Source: Phycisphaerae bacterium
GTDB taxonomy: Bacteria > Planctomycetota > Phycisphaerae > Phycisphaerales > SM1A02
Length of the DNA stretch: 64,000 nucleotides
NCBI GenBank assembly: GCA_002716385.1
Contig: PBAX01000022.1
Coordinates: 310,001-374,000, forward strand
Direction: 5' to 3'
Shown: positions 30,262 to 39,037 of the stretch, one piece after another
How positions within the stretch are numbered: the first letter of the stretch is position 1
How the letters are laid out: each line of letters begins with the position of its first letter
Position numbers and translations under genes: made by a program
Notes under the pieces: generated by a model
Told to the model about the DNA's origin: nothing
What the model saw: only the letters and a program-made list of their open reading frames with translations
Databases searched by the model: none

Positions 30262-33200
30262 GGTACGTCCCGACCGGATTCGATGAAGAGAAGGCGGCCC
30301 GTGACCACGACCTCTGGATTCTCGGCTTTGAAATGATCCCGGACAGCCGTCGCATACCGCTCGATCTGAGGAGAATACCGCTCGACGGCTTCCCGCTCGG
30401 AGACGTCATCATCGATTCGTCCCGACTTGAAATCGATGATCTCGATGAATCTGACGACTCCGCCCGATCGACCAACCACCAGACGGTCTATCCGACCACG
30501 AACAAGGGAGCCATCGGAATCGGAGAGTATCGGCCATTCATTGAGAATCTCCAGTTCATCACATCCATGGGAATCGTATGCCTTTCGACTCAGTCGATCG
30601 GCGATGACATCGTGTTCGATCGCATCGGACAGGACCCGAACCGCCTCCGCGGCCTCGGATCGCGATACCGGCCGGCCCGTCATCATCGATGTTCGTATGA
30701 ACGTGCTGCGATTTTCCTCATCCGATGGCGCCCCCTCATCGAGCCAGATGATCGTCCTGAACAATTCATGCAGAAGCGTGCCTCTTCTCCGAGCCGCGGT
30801 CTCGATGATCCGGAACGATTCCCGGATCGTCCTGTCCGTCATCGAAGGCGGTGGTGTGGGATCGGCTTCATGTGTCTCCGCGATTCGAATCGGCCGAGGT
30901 TCGCCGATCGGATCGATCGTCTCGCGTTCGATTCGAGTCTGGTCACTCCACTCGGCGGCCCGACGTGACCAGAATCTCCCGTGTTCATCCTCCTCCGTGG
31001 AGTTGAAGGCATCATCGAGTTCCCGGATGGATCCTCTCAGGATGGCGCCGGTGGAGAGGGTCGTCCGATCGTTGGCGCTCTCCACCTGGAATATCAGATT
31101 CAGCACTCGACGCGCACGGGTGATCGAGACGTAGAGCAGCGACAACCGGTCTCCGAGACTGCGTTCCCACTCCCGCTGGGAGACGAGCTCCAGAAGAGGA
31201 ATGTAGTGTCGTATCTTCGCGGACATCCGTGGGACGACCAGTGCCATCGGTTCCCTGGCCGAAGGCGACCAGGTCAGGCAACCACCGTCGCTGCTTTCCT
31301 CGACCATTGCATTGTTGAGAGCCGGCAGTATGACTTCATCGAACTCGAGCCCCTTCGCGGCATGCATGGTCATGACCCGAACGGACGCCCCTGAAGGCTC
31401 GCCTGCGGATGAGGATTCGATGTGACGGACGAAGTCCCCGAGAACAAGACTGTCGGTGGGATTCCATGCCGCGGCGAGATCGATCACGTATTCCATCGCC
31501 TTCCGATCCCTGACATCCATCTGCCCCTGGATCTGATTCACGATCTTCTGCAGATATCCATCGATTCCAAGCGAGAGTATGTCCTGCCGGATGCCAAGCG
31601 CGATGGTCGAGAGAAGCTGGTCTCGCCGATCGGGCTCGATGCCTTCGATCGGATGCAGCTGGATGACGTCGCCGATCGGCGAGTGCGAGACGTCGTACGC
31701 GGCCTCCCGGTGGTCGGGGTGCTCCGCCAGTCGAAGCAGCGACATGAAGCAGGTGACGACCCGTGAGTCGGACAGTGAACCGGACCCTTCCTCACTGGCC
31801 TCTATTCCCTCGGATCTGAGTGCCTCGACAGTGGCGGCGACCTGCTTGTTGGTCGACAGCAGGATGCCGATCGATCCACTGACTTCGGAACGATCCCTCA
31901 CGATTTCGACGATCTTCTCTACAAGTGTCTCGTTCTTGATGGTGTCGTTGAGCCTGCTTCCCCGCGGGACACGAGCCGCTGGATCGATCCGATAGGCCAG
32001 AATCGCGCCGGGCATGTCTGGATGGGCCGTTTCGTGGTGGTCGAATCTCCAATCTGACAACGCGCGGGAAACCGGCGTGCCCGTCAGTCTGGACTCCGGA
32101 AGTCCGCAGATCTCGAGCGTGTTCGATGGAATCGCATGATGCTGCGCCCTCGAGAAGGCGGCGTTGTCATCGAGATTCGAAAACACGTCGTTCACGAATT
32201 CGATCACGGCCGGACCTGATCGATAGCTTTTATCGAGTGTTGATTCATCGAATCCACCTTCGACAAGCGTCGACAGCTTTTCCAGCAGAGACGGGGTGCC
32301 GCCACGCCACCCGTAGATGGACTGCTTGGGATCGGCGACCACGAGCATTCGACGTGGCAGATCATGTCCGCCTTCACCCGAGAGGATTTCACGGATGATC
32401 GGTTCCATGACGTTGAACTGCGCATCGGAAGTGTCCTGGAACTCGTCAAGCGCAAGATCACGTATCTCCGAATCGAGTCGATAGTTCAGCCATTCACGAT
32501 CGGGCGTCTCGAGAAGCCTGGCGGCAGACAACTGGTCGGCGATGTCCTGGAACCCGTAGAAACCGGCTTCACGTGATCGTCGACTGGCGCAGACATCGAT
32601 GCCACGAAGAAGAATCCTCCAGGATCGCATCTGCGATCTGACGGCATCGACCAGTTTCATGCGGGCATGCTGGATCAGAGGATCGATCGAATCCAAGAAC
32701 TCAGGTGGCGCGATCGATCTGTCGAACGGCTGTCCAACCGCCACGGCACCGGTCATCTTGTCCATGAGGAAGTCGAACCAAGCGTCCGCTCTGGCGAGCT
32801 CCACGATCCGTCTCCGAGCATTGATCCAGTTCAGCTTTTCAGCGCCATCCTTCTTCAATGCGAGCGGCGCCTCCTCCAGATTCCGTATGGATGCCGCCAA
32901 CTGTTCGCCACCGAGTCTCGAGGCGCCTGGCGCGATCGTCTCGTCATCGAGGGAATCCATCAGCGACCACATCCGATCGTCGCCCGCTATGAGATGCGAT
33001 TGTCGCCAGATGGAGATGAGACCGGGCGAGCTTCGTTCGCCGAACACCATGGGTATCAGACGTCCGTGGACTTCGGCCTTGAGTATCTCCTGCTCGGCCT
33101 CGATCACAAGCGTCTTGATCACATCGGAAGGTGCCTGGTCGAGAAGATCATCCAGGGATCGCGTTCGGATCGCATGAAGGGTCGGATCGTCACCGATCGA

Positions 33201-33596
33201 CCAGCCGACCGGCATGCCGATCTCGCCAGCGAACGTCTGGGCGATTCGATGGAACAGGCCATCGAGTGTGCCGAATTGCAGTCGATGCAGACTTCTCGTG
33301 ACATCGACCAGTACGTCGTTCATCTCCTCGGGGGTCGGAGCGGGATCGACACCGAAACCTTCCACGAACATCGAAAGTGATTCGGGATCCAGTGCCGAGC
33401 TGGCGAGATGGTCCAGCACCCGGTGGAGGATCTCCCCGGCTGCGTTTCTCGTGAACGTCGCCGCGACAAGACCGGATGGATCCGCATCACCGGTTCGTCG
33501 CCTTCGATCGATCATCCATCCGATGCATTGATTGGCAAGGGTCCAGGTCTTCCCGCATCCCGCGTTGGCCGTGATGAGCTGACGAAGTCCGTTCAT
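30234..33596 (-). CDS. addA: AddA-type helicase-nuclease (UvrD family)
   Basis: A 1120-residue recombination helicase. Walker A is ANAGCGKTW (10-18). Later helicase motifs are DEFQDTSDAQF, VADPKQSIYGWRGG, MTMHAAKGLEFDEVILP and LLYVSITRARR. A C-terminal PD-(D/E)XK nuclease has IIDFKSG (Asp1055, Lys1057) and the QIERYA motif. With AddB it would process double-strand breaks for RecA loading. The ATG overlaps the addB stop (ATGA at 33593-33596); the open frame extends upstream but there it only shadows addB. The stop falls inside the next gene's start region. Confidence 0.9.
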   Translation of the reverse strand: MNGLRQLITANAGCGKTWTLANQCIGWMIDRRRRTGDADPSGLVAATFTRNAAGEILHRVLDHLASSALDPESLSMFVEGFGVDPAPTPEEMNDVLVDVTRSLHRLQFGTLDGLFHRIAQTFAGEIGMPVGWSIGDDPTLHAIRTRSLDDLLDQAPSDVIKTLVIEAEQEILKAEVHGRLIPMVFGERSSPGLISIWRQSHLIAGDDRMWSLMDSLDDETIAPGASRLGGEQLAASIRNLEEAPLALKKDGAEKLNWINARRRIVELARADAWFDFLMDKMTGAVAVGQPFDRSIAPPEFLDSIDPLIQHARMKLVDAVRSQMRSWRILLRGIDVCASRRSREAGFYGFQDIADQLSAARLLETPDREWLNYRLDSEIRDLALDEFQDTSDAQFNVMEPIIREILSGEGGHDLPRRMLVVADPKQSIYGWRGGTPSLLEKLSTLVEGGFDESTLDKSYRSGPAVIEFVNDVFSNLDDNAAFSRAQHHAIPSNTLEICGLPESRLTGTPVSRALSDWRFDHHETAHPDMPGAILAYRIDPAARVPRGSRLNDTIKNETLVEKIVEIVRDRSEVSGSIGILLSTNKQVAATVEALRSEGIEASEEGSGSLSDSRVVTCFMSLLRLAEHPDHREAAYDVSHSPIGDVIQLHPIEGIEPDRRDQLLSTIALGIRQDILSLGIDGYLQKIVNQIQGQMDVRDRKAMEYVIDLAAAWNPTDSLVLGDFVRHIESSSAGEPSGASVRVMTMHAAKGLEFDEVILPALNNAMVEESSDGGCLTWSPSAREPMALVVPRMSAKIRHYIPLLELVSQREWERSLGDRLSLLYVSITRARRVLNLIFQVESANDRTTLSTGAILRGSIRELDDAFNSTEEDEHGRFWSRRAAEWSDQTRIERETIDPIGEPRPIRIAETHEADPTPPPSMTDRTIRESFRIIETAARRRGTLLHELFRTIIWLDEGAPSDEENRSTFIRTSMMTGRPVSRSEAAEAVRVLSDAIEHDVIADRLSRKAYDSHGCDELEILNEWPILSDSDGSLVRGRIDRLVVGRSGGVVRFIEIIDFKSGRIDDDVSEREAVERYSPQIERYATAVRDHFKAENPEVVVTGRLLFIESGRDVPCLQCPTDH

Positions 33597-36307
33597 GAGA
33601 TGGCCTCGCTCACGATCTGCTTCAAGCGACCTTCCTTGATGATCCGTATGACTTCGGCTGCCGTTTCCTCGGCCTCCTCGATGTCGGTCGCGGACCAGTC
33701 GGCCAGCTTGAAACCACTGCGTGACGAATCCGGTGGCAGACTGATGTATCCCAGCCCGTCTGGAGCCACCTCGATGTCCCTGCTCTTCAGAAGAACACGG
33801 TAGAGCGGCAACTGGAGGTCGATCCATCCATTCTTGTTTCGATGGGCCTCCTCCGGAGTCTCCCCCTTGGCGCCGGTCTTGTAATCGAGTGCCTGATAGC
33901 CATGGACATCGTGTTGATCGACACGGTCGATCTTTCCATGGAGATAGAGACCATCTTGATCTGGATACAACGGTGGATCGAATCCACGGGGGCCGAAGTC
34001 GGCTTCGACCATTCGGACGCGCCACCCCTCCATCGCCCGTTGGGCCTGTCTGGGCGCGAATGCGGAGAGTCGATGGCGAGCGATCTCGACCTGAAGTCGT
34101 ACGCCCGGCAGTTGATGTTCTCCATACCTCTCTCGAACGTACCTGTCGAGAATATCCATGAACTCGGATTCGATCCGTGAGGCATCGTCGCTGGGTGTTT
34201 CCCGTTTCAGTTCAAGACGACCCCATTGTTCAAGCACTTCGTGCAGGAACGAACCGAATCCCATCGCATCGAGCGAATCGTTGTTCTCCACGGACTGGAT
34301 TCGGATTCTCTCGTCGCGCTGGAGAAGGAAATCGAATCTGGTGCTCGACTTCAGATATCCCTTGAATGCCGTGACCGAAAGGTGGTTTATAACCGGTTCC
34401 CCTTCAGGCACTGGCCGGTCGATGAACCGGGACTCGCCCTCCTGGACGGAATGCCACTGTGCCATCTCGGGCCCACGCCGCTTCTCGTCCACAAGCCATG
34501 AGATTCTGCCAGCAAGCGGCTTTCCATCGAGTCGAAGAAGCAGTCGGCTCGGGATGAGCGGCTCGCCGGTGGAGGACCGTCTGGCCGTGACCAATCGGAC
34601 ATTCCGACCCGACTGCAGAATGGCCGACAACAACCAGGCGTCACGAGCCGTTCGACGTCTCTGGGAAGTCAGACCAAGCAGATCGCGTGCGGCCTCCGGC
34701 AGCCAGTTGTCGACGGAGGCCGCCGATGGAAGGAACCCCTCGTTCAAACCGGTGATCATCAGATCGTCGGCGTCGTCGAGATGAGCATCCAGCCAACCCA
34801 CGAGCGAGATCGGCGAATGCGAATGCGAACCCCCGGAATGCCGCCTGAAGGCATCGATGACCATTCGAAGAAGTTCACTCGCTCGCAGCATCGGCATCCC
34901 GCGTTCGATGTCGAGTTGCGATTCGAAAAGCGTTCGCAGCAGTCTCAAGGAGGAGAGATCATCGTCCCCAAGCGGATACTCGCTTTCGGCGATGAACTCC
35001 TCGAGCATCTTCATGATCGGATGCGCCCATTCGGACGCCGTGCATTCGTCGGCGATCAATGGCGCAATCCGATCCAGAAGCGGTCCGACCAGTTCATGGA
35101 AGCTGGCACGGGCTCTCGATTCCTCGGGGAAGTCGCTCAGCTTGCGAGGCAAATGCTTCGACCAGAGGGAATCCCATCTGGCGACCGGCCTCTCCACGCC
35201 TTGTTCGATCAGCCATCTGGATACATCGGGATGGCGAACGAGCTGCGCGAGATATCTGGCGGATTCATCCTCTAGATAATTGGCGAGTATCGTCAGCAGG
35301 CGTCCGATGCGACCATTCTCCAGTCGAGAGGCTGAAACGGATTCGAGTTGCAGTCCATTGGTCTCGAAATGCTGTTCGAACAGGGGCTGGAGTTGTTCGT
35401 CCGGAACCGTGATGGTGGCGCGCTCTACGATTCCACGCTCACTCGTGATGTCGGCCATGAAGTCCAGCGCGGCCGCGATCTGATCGTCGACTCTTTCGCA
35501 TGTCACGAGTTCGTCCGATGCGATTTCTATGGGCCGGTTTTCCCAGGCTTCGAGGTCGACCGCGCCGTTCTCGTCGAATTCCTCCGCCAGTTCCTTCGCG
35601 TCGCCATGGATGACCGTTCCGACGGCAACACCCCTTTCGCCAATCGAATTCAGGAGACGAATCATCAAACGAGATGGATCGGCCGCGACGACCGTGATCG
35701 AATCGACGTCGTCGACCACGATGGCATCCGTCTCGAGTGCATGCATGCGATCGACATCGACATTGACGAGGCCGGCGTTCTCCAGATGGGAACCGACTTC
35801 ATCACAGAGTTCGACGAGAACGTTCCATCTGTCTTCCTCGATCGGAAGACCGGCTTCACGACATCTGTTCATCGCTTCCTTCGGCGAGTAGCCGCCACCA
35901 CCAAGTTCCCGCATCAACGAGCAGAGTCGATCGGCCAGCGTGATGCATTCGCGTCCAGTGGGCGGATCATCGTGACCGGTGATGGCCTTGATCTGTTCCT
36001 GCGTCGCATTCCGGATGACCGCGAGCCAGGCGATCTGATTCGAAAGATCGTCGGCACGGTTTCTGGTTGGAACCAGAAAACGATCGAAGAGGCCCGAGGG
36101 TGTCGTGGTTTCGGGTGGAACAACCCGTCGATCGCCAGCCAGTGCCAGAAGTCTCTTCTCGAAACATCTCCGGGCCCGTCCGGTCGGTAGCACCAGAACA
36201 TGTCGTGAGAGATCCAGGACGTCGGCGGTGCCGTTTTGTTCGATGAGCCAGGCGGCCAGTGCTGGCAGCAGATGGGTCCCGGATCCAAGAAAGTGTCTCT
36301 CAAGCAT
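33593..36307 (-). CDS. addB: AddB-type nuclease subunit
   Basis: A 904-residue partner of AddA. The N-terminus has an ATP-loop-like LPTGRARRCFEKRLL (42-56), then a degenerate helicase core. The C-terminal RecB-type nuclease has GKIDRVD, ALDYKTG (Asp808, Lys810) and DLQLPLYR. Canonical AddB holds a 4Fe-4S cluster bound by one Cys before the nuclease domain and three near the end. Here the first position reads SSTRFDFLL, with Ser instead of Cys, and the last 100 residues have no Cys, so the cluster is probably absent. It is translationally coupled to addA. Confidence 0.85.
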   Translation of the reverse strand: MLERHFLGSGTHLLPALAAWLIEQNGTADVLDLSRHVLVLPTGRARRCFEKRLLALAGDRRVVPPETTTPSGLFDRFLVPTRNRADDLSNQIAWLAVIRNATQEQIKAITGHDDPPTGRECITLADRLCSLMRELGGGGYSPKEAMNRCREAGLPIEEDRWNVLVELCDEVGSHLENAGLVNVDVDRMHALETDAIVVDDVDSITVVAADPSRLMIRLLNSIGERGVAVGTVIHGDAKELAEEFDENGAVDLEAWENRPIEIASDELVTCERVDDQIAAALDFMADITSERGIVERATITVPDEQLQPLFEQHFETNGLQLESVSASRLENGRIGRLLTILANYLEDESARYLAQLVRHPDVSRWLIEQGVERPVARWDSLWSKHLPRKLSDFPEESRARASFHELVGPLLDRIAPLIADECTASEWAHPIMKMLEEFIAESEYPLGDDDLSSLRLLRTLFESQLDIERGMPMLRASELLRMVIDAFRRHSGGSHSHSPISLVGWLDAHLDDADDLMITGLNEGFLPSAASVDNWLPEAARDLLGLTSQRRRTARDAWLLSAILQSGRNVRLVTARRSSTGEPLIPSRLLLRLDGKPLAGRISWLVDEKRRGPEMAQWHSVQEGESRFIDRPVPEGEPVINHLSVTAFKGYLKSSTRFDFLLQRDERIRIQSVENNDSLDAMGFGSFLHEVLEQWGRLELKRETPSDDASRIESEFMDILDRYVRERYGEHQLPGVRLQVEIARHRLSAFAPRQAQRAMEGWRVRMVEADFGPRGFDPPLYPDQDGLYLHGKIDRVDQHDVHGYQALDYKTGAKGETPEEAHRNKNGWIDLQLPLYRVLLKSRDIEVAPDGLGYISLPPDSSRSGFKLADWSATDIEEAEETAAEVIRIIKEGRLKQIVSEAIS

Positions 36308-36489
36308 GGACCCTGATTATCGCTTGAGCAGACGGCTCGCGGGCGGGTGGGCGATCGGGCTTCGATTGTTGGCCCCTGACGGGTCTGGACCATGAAAGTG
36401 GCGGCTCCGAGCCTAATTTCATGGAGAAAAAACACCGTTTAAACATGCTTGAAGGCTGTTTTTATGGATTTCCACAAATAAACCCCAGA
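36308..36489. other. Left part of a 394-base gene-free gap: addB upstream region and ncRNA promoter region
   Basis: The bases from the addB start to about 36489 hold no credible ORF. An AT-richer stretch at about 36425-36480 (TTTAAACATGCTTGAAGG, then TTTTTATGG) is the likely place for divergent promoters. TTGAAG at 36449 could be a -35 box, but I see no convincing -10 at standard spacing. Confidence 0.3.
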
Positions 36490-36690
36490 GCCATGCAATG
36501 AACACCCCATTTGGGCGTTCTACCAGTGCGACACCTAGCAGACGTCTCATCGCGGGCAACCGTGGTCTCAGGTGTGGAGGGGCACGATCCTGAATGGCTT
36601 GCGAGAACCTTCAGGAGACGAAAAGCAACCCATCTCCCCTCTCCTCGCAGCCCGACGGACCTGAACAAGCTCCGTCGGGCTTTTTCTTTT
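36490..36690 (+). ncRNA. Candidate structured small RNA with intrinsic terminator
   Basis: About 200 bases on the plus strand, with no plus-strand gene downstream, fold by hand into nested elements. (1) Hairpin 36500-36520, GAAC/GTTC and CCC/GGG around a 1x1 mismatch. (2) Composite stem 36531-36575: ACACCT/AGGTGT, AGAC/GTCT and CGCGG/CCGTG, capped by a GCAA (GNRA) tetraloop. (3) Helix GAGGGG 36577-36582 with CCCCTC 36636-36641, enclosing hairpin TCCTGAA/TTCAGGA (36588-36616). (4) Loop TGCGAG 36600-36605 can pair with CTCGCA 36644-36649, forming a pseudoknot. A terminator follows directly. I could not match it to tmRNA, RNase P, SRP or 6S RNA by their conserved sequences. The 5' end is uncertain. 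Confidence 0.6.
36650..36690 (+). terminator. Rho-independent terminator of the candidate small RNA
   Basis: A perfect 10-base stem, GCCCGACGGA (36650-36659) with TCCGTCGGGC (36671-36680), has an 11-base loop and is followed by TTTTTCTTTT. The T tract makes it directional for plus-strand transcription; the minus strand has no T tract after the stem. No plus-strand protein gene ends here. Confidence 0.9.
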
Positions 36691-36701
36691 GGGTGCTTCA
36701 T

Positions 36702-37322
36702 TCAATCAGCCAGATATTCGGCCCCATGAGCGAATCGGGTATTGATGGGCACCCCTTCCTCGCAGAGCCGGCAGGTCTCCGCCGGCCAGGATGGCAACGA
36801 GACCTCGTCCAGAAACACGTAGCGAGCAACACCGAGATCGGATGCCCCAATGTTGCCTCGACTGATCCAGGTCGCGGCGGCGACGACCTCCCCCCCAGCT
36901 TCCCGAATCGTGTCCATGGTGAGCTTGAGTGAATAACCGGTGTTGACGACATCGTCGACGGCCAGGACACGCTTGCCTCTGATGAACTCGTCCTGACCTC
37001 TCCTGAGAACGAATAGTTCACGACCATCGACTGTTTCACGCTCGGCATAGACGCAGCTGGTCGACAATGCCAACGCCGTGAACTGAGCGCAGATAAGTCC
37101 ACCGACCGCCGGACCGCACACCACGTCGATATCCAGATCCGATACCGATTCCGCAAGCAGCTCGCCGAGTCGCCTTGGAAGTCTCGGATCGAGATTGATG
37201 ATGTCCTTGGCGATCCAGCCGTTTCCATGATGGCCGGATGCATAGACGAAATGATCGTCCTCGATCAATGCACCGCAGGCCTCGATGATGGTCCGGGTCT
37301 CCGCCTGTCTGGGATCAGTCAT
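36702..37322 (-). CDS. pyrE: Second orotate phosphoribosyltransferase-like protein
   Basis: A 206-residue type I phosphoribosyltransferase. HFVYASGHHGNGWIAKD is the OPRT-like substrate N-terminus, CGPAVGGLICAQ the PPi loop, and VLAVDDVVNTGYS the PRPP motif. It ends with CRLCEEGVPIN, a Cys-x-x-Cys pair not seen in the first PyrE. I chose the ATG at 37322; the open frame continues upstream only as a shadow of ccsA. It lies 17 bases after ccsA on the same strand. It may be a second OPRT or a salvage enzyme of related specificity. Confidence 0.75.
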   Translation of the reverse strand: MTDPRQAETRTIIEACGALIEDDHFVYASGHHGNGWIAKDIINLDPRLPRRLGELLAESVSDLDIDVVCGPAVGGLICAQFTALALSTSCVYAERETVDGRELFVLRRGQDEFIRGKRVLAVDDVVNTGYSLKLTMDTIREAGGEVVAAATWISRGNIGASDLGVARYVFLDEVSLPSWPAETCRLCEEGVPINTRFAHGAEYLAD

Positions 37323-37339
37323 GAAAAGACAATAGCTTT

Positions 37340-39037
37340 TCACGCATACGAATGCAGGCCCGAGATCGTGAAGTTGATGATGATCCAGTTGAAGAGCATC
37401 ACGGCGCAACCGATGATCGCGAGCACCGCCGTCCACATGCCCTTGTCCTTGACCTTCATGCGCACATGGATCAGCAACGCGTAGATGATGAAGGTGTTCA
37501 GGGCGAACACCTCCTTGGGATCCCATCCCCATGGTCGACCCCAGGAGTGATCCGCCCAGATGGCGCCCATCACGAGGCCCGCCCACAGCAGGATGAAGGA
37601 GAGCTCGACGAGGATCATGGTCGTGCCATCGAGTACGTGACCGAAGCCCGTTCGCGTGGACACGAGTCCAGGCTGTCCGCCGGCACGAGGAACGATGAGG
37701 AAACCCGCACCGCCGGCACGTGCCCAGGCATCCACACCCTTGCCGTTGCGCGAGACCAGTCGCCAAAGCATGTAGAGCAGCGCGGAAACGGCTGCCAGGA
37801 AGATGAGGGCGTACGAGAAGATGATCACGTTCGTGTGTATGTAGAGCCAGATGTCATGGAGAACCGGCATCTTGTTGGAGATACCGGCGCTGAGCTCGAG
37901 CGGATACAGACGAGTCGCCATCATGGCCACCATCGAGCAGATGGCGCTGGCCAACGCGAAGATGCCGGACATGCGCGTCCGACGCACGAAGAATTCCATG
38001 ATGAGCGCGAATATCGCGGCGAACCACGCGGATGTCGTCACCGCTTCGAACATGTTCGTGTTCGGGAATCGATCGGCGACATACCAGCGAAGAAGAACCG
38101 CCACGGTCTGTCCGATGAATCCGAGACCGAATATGGTCATGCCGAGCCAGAAGGCCCCTCGCCACTTGTATACGAGCCACATCAGCAGCAACGCGATGCT
38201 GAACAGGTAGATGATCCAGACCCATGTGAGATGGCTCCATTGGAAATAGAAGCTCTCCCACTGGAGTCGTTCCGCGGATGGATAGATCTCAGGATTTCTC
38301 AGCTGCAGCAGGTTCGCCAGTGTGACCATCGACTTGTTCACAGCCGGCGCATCCTCGGCGACCCATGCCGACTGGAGATCCAACCAGGCGGATGAGATCT
38401 CGTCGCCGGGCGCCAGCCCCGAGAGTTCATCGAGACCGGTCCACGGCTGATTCAGCGCGTCGGGTCCTGTCGGTGGGACCATCATCATCGAACGTCGCAG
38501 TACCTGCGGCTGCCCGACACCCACTGCCGTCTGGATGGCCTCGATGGGCTTCGCGAAACGCATCACATCGCCCTGCATGCTGGCGAGCAGCTCGACGACG
38601 CCGGGGCTCAGTATGAATTCCTTCGCGATCAAACCCGACTGCATGAATGTCTCGAGTCGTTCATCGGTCGCGGATTCCGGCCGATCACCATCGACAAGGG
38701 CCCTGATGATCGCCGCTCTCATCGGCTTCTTCTTGACGAAGATGATGTCGCGGTTCTCGTAGGCACCGGAACGCAGCGCCATGTCCAGATACGTGAATGC
38801 GGGAGACTGGCCGTCTATCTTTCGTGATCCACTGACGAACTGCATCATCGAACGGGAGAACGATTCCCATGACTTGATGCGGCCCCCGTCCCACACGGCC
38901 ACCTCGTTGAACGGCGCCATGTCAACCTGCGACTCGAATGAAATCTCCTGGTCGGGTTCGACCTGAACCGATTCCTGAACAGGAGTCCCAACCGTGCCTG
39001 ACAATGAAGCGAGGAGAAGAACGAGGATCTTGATCAT
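37340..39037 (-). CDS. ccsA: Cytochrome c biogenesis protein CcsA/ResC (System II)
   Basis: A 565-residue membrane protein. The N-terminal 220 residues, after a signal-like helix, are an extracytoplasmic domain. From about 270 there are eight or so helices. HSWGRPWGWDPKE near 515 is the tryptophan-rich haem-handling (WWD) motif of CcsA, with flanking histidines such as HDIWLYIHTN. With ResB it carries haem outward and attaches it to apocytochrome c. Its ATG overlaps the resB stop (ATGA), so the two are translated together. Confidence 0.93.
   Translation of the reverse strand: MIKILVLLLASLSGTVGTPVQESVQVEPDQEISFESQVDMAPFNEVAVWDGGRIKSWESFSRSMMQFVSGSRKIDGQSPAFTYLDMALRSGAYENRDIIFVKKKPMRAAIIRALVDGDRPESATDERLETFMQSGLIAKEFILSPGVVELLASMQGDVMRFAKPIEAIQTAVGVGQPQVLRRSMMMVPPTGPDALNQPWTGLDELSGLAPGDEISSAWLDLQSAWVAEDAPAVNKSMVTLANLLQLRNPEIYPSAERLQWESFYFQWSHLTWVWIIYLFSIALLLMWLVYKWRGAFWLGMTIFGLGFIGQTVAVLLRWYVADRFPNTNMFEAVTTSAWFAAIFALIMEFFVRRTRMSGIFALASAICSMVAMMATRLYPLELSAGISNKMPVLHDIWLYIHTNVIIFSYALIFLAAVSALLYMLWRLVSRNGKGVDAWARAGGAGFLIVPRAGGQPGLVSTRTGFGHVLDGTTMILVELSFILLWAGLVMGAIWADHSWGRPWGWDPKEVFALNTFIIYALLIHVRMKVKDKGMWTAVLAIIGCAVMLFNWIIINFTISGLHSYA

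Noticed and set aside
33597-34025. N-terminal extension of the AddA frame into addB
   Set aside because: AddA proteins start right before the Walker A motif, and the ATGA overlap gives a natural start at 33596.
36511-36729. 72-residue plus-strand open frame across the candidate RNA
   Set aside because: It reads through the strong terminator, lacks a ribosome site and has no protein-like features.
37323-37766. N-terminal extension of the second PyrE-like frame
   Set aside because: It lies in the wrong frame of ccsA and has no similarity to phosphoribosyltransferases.
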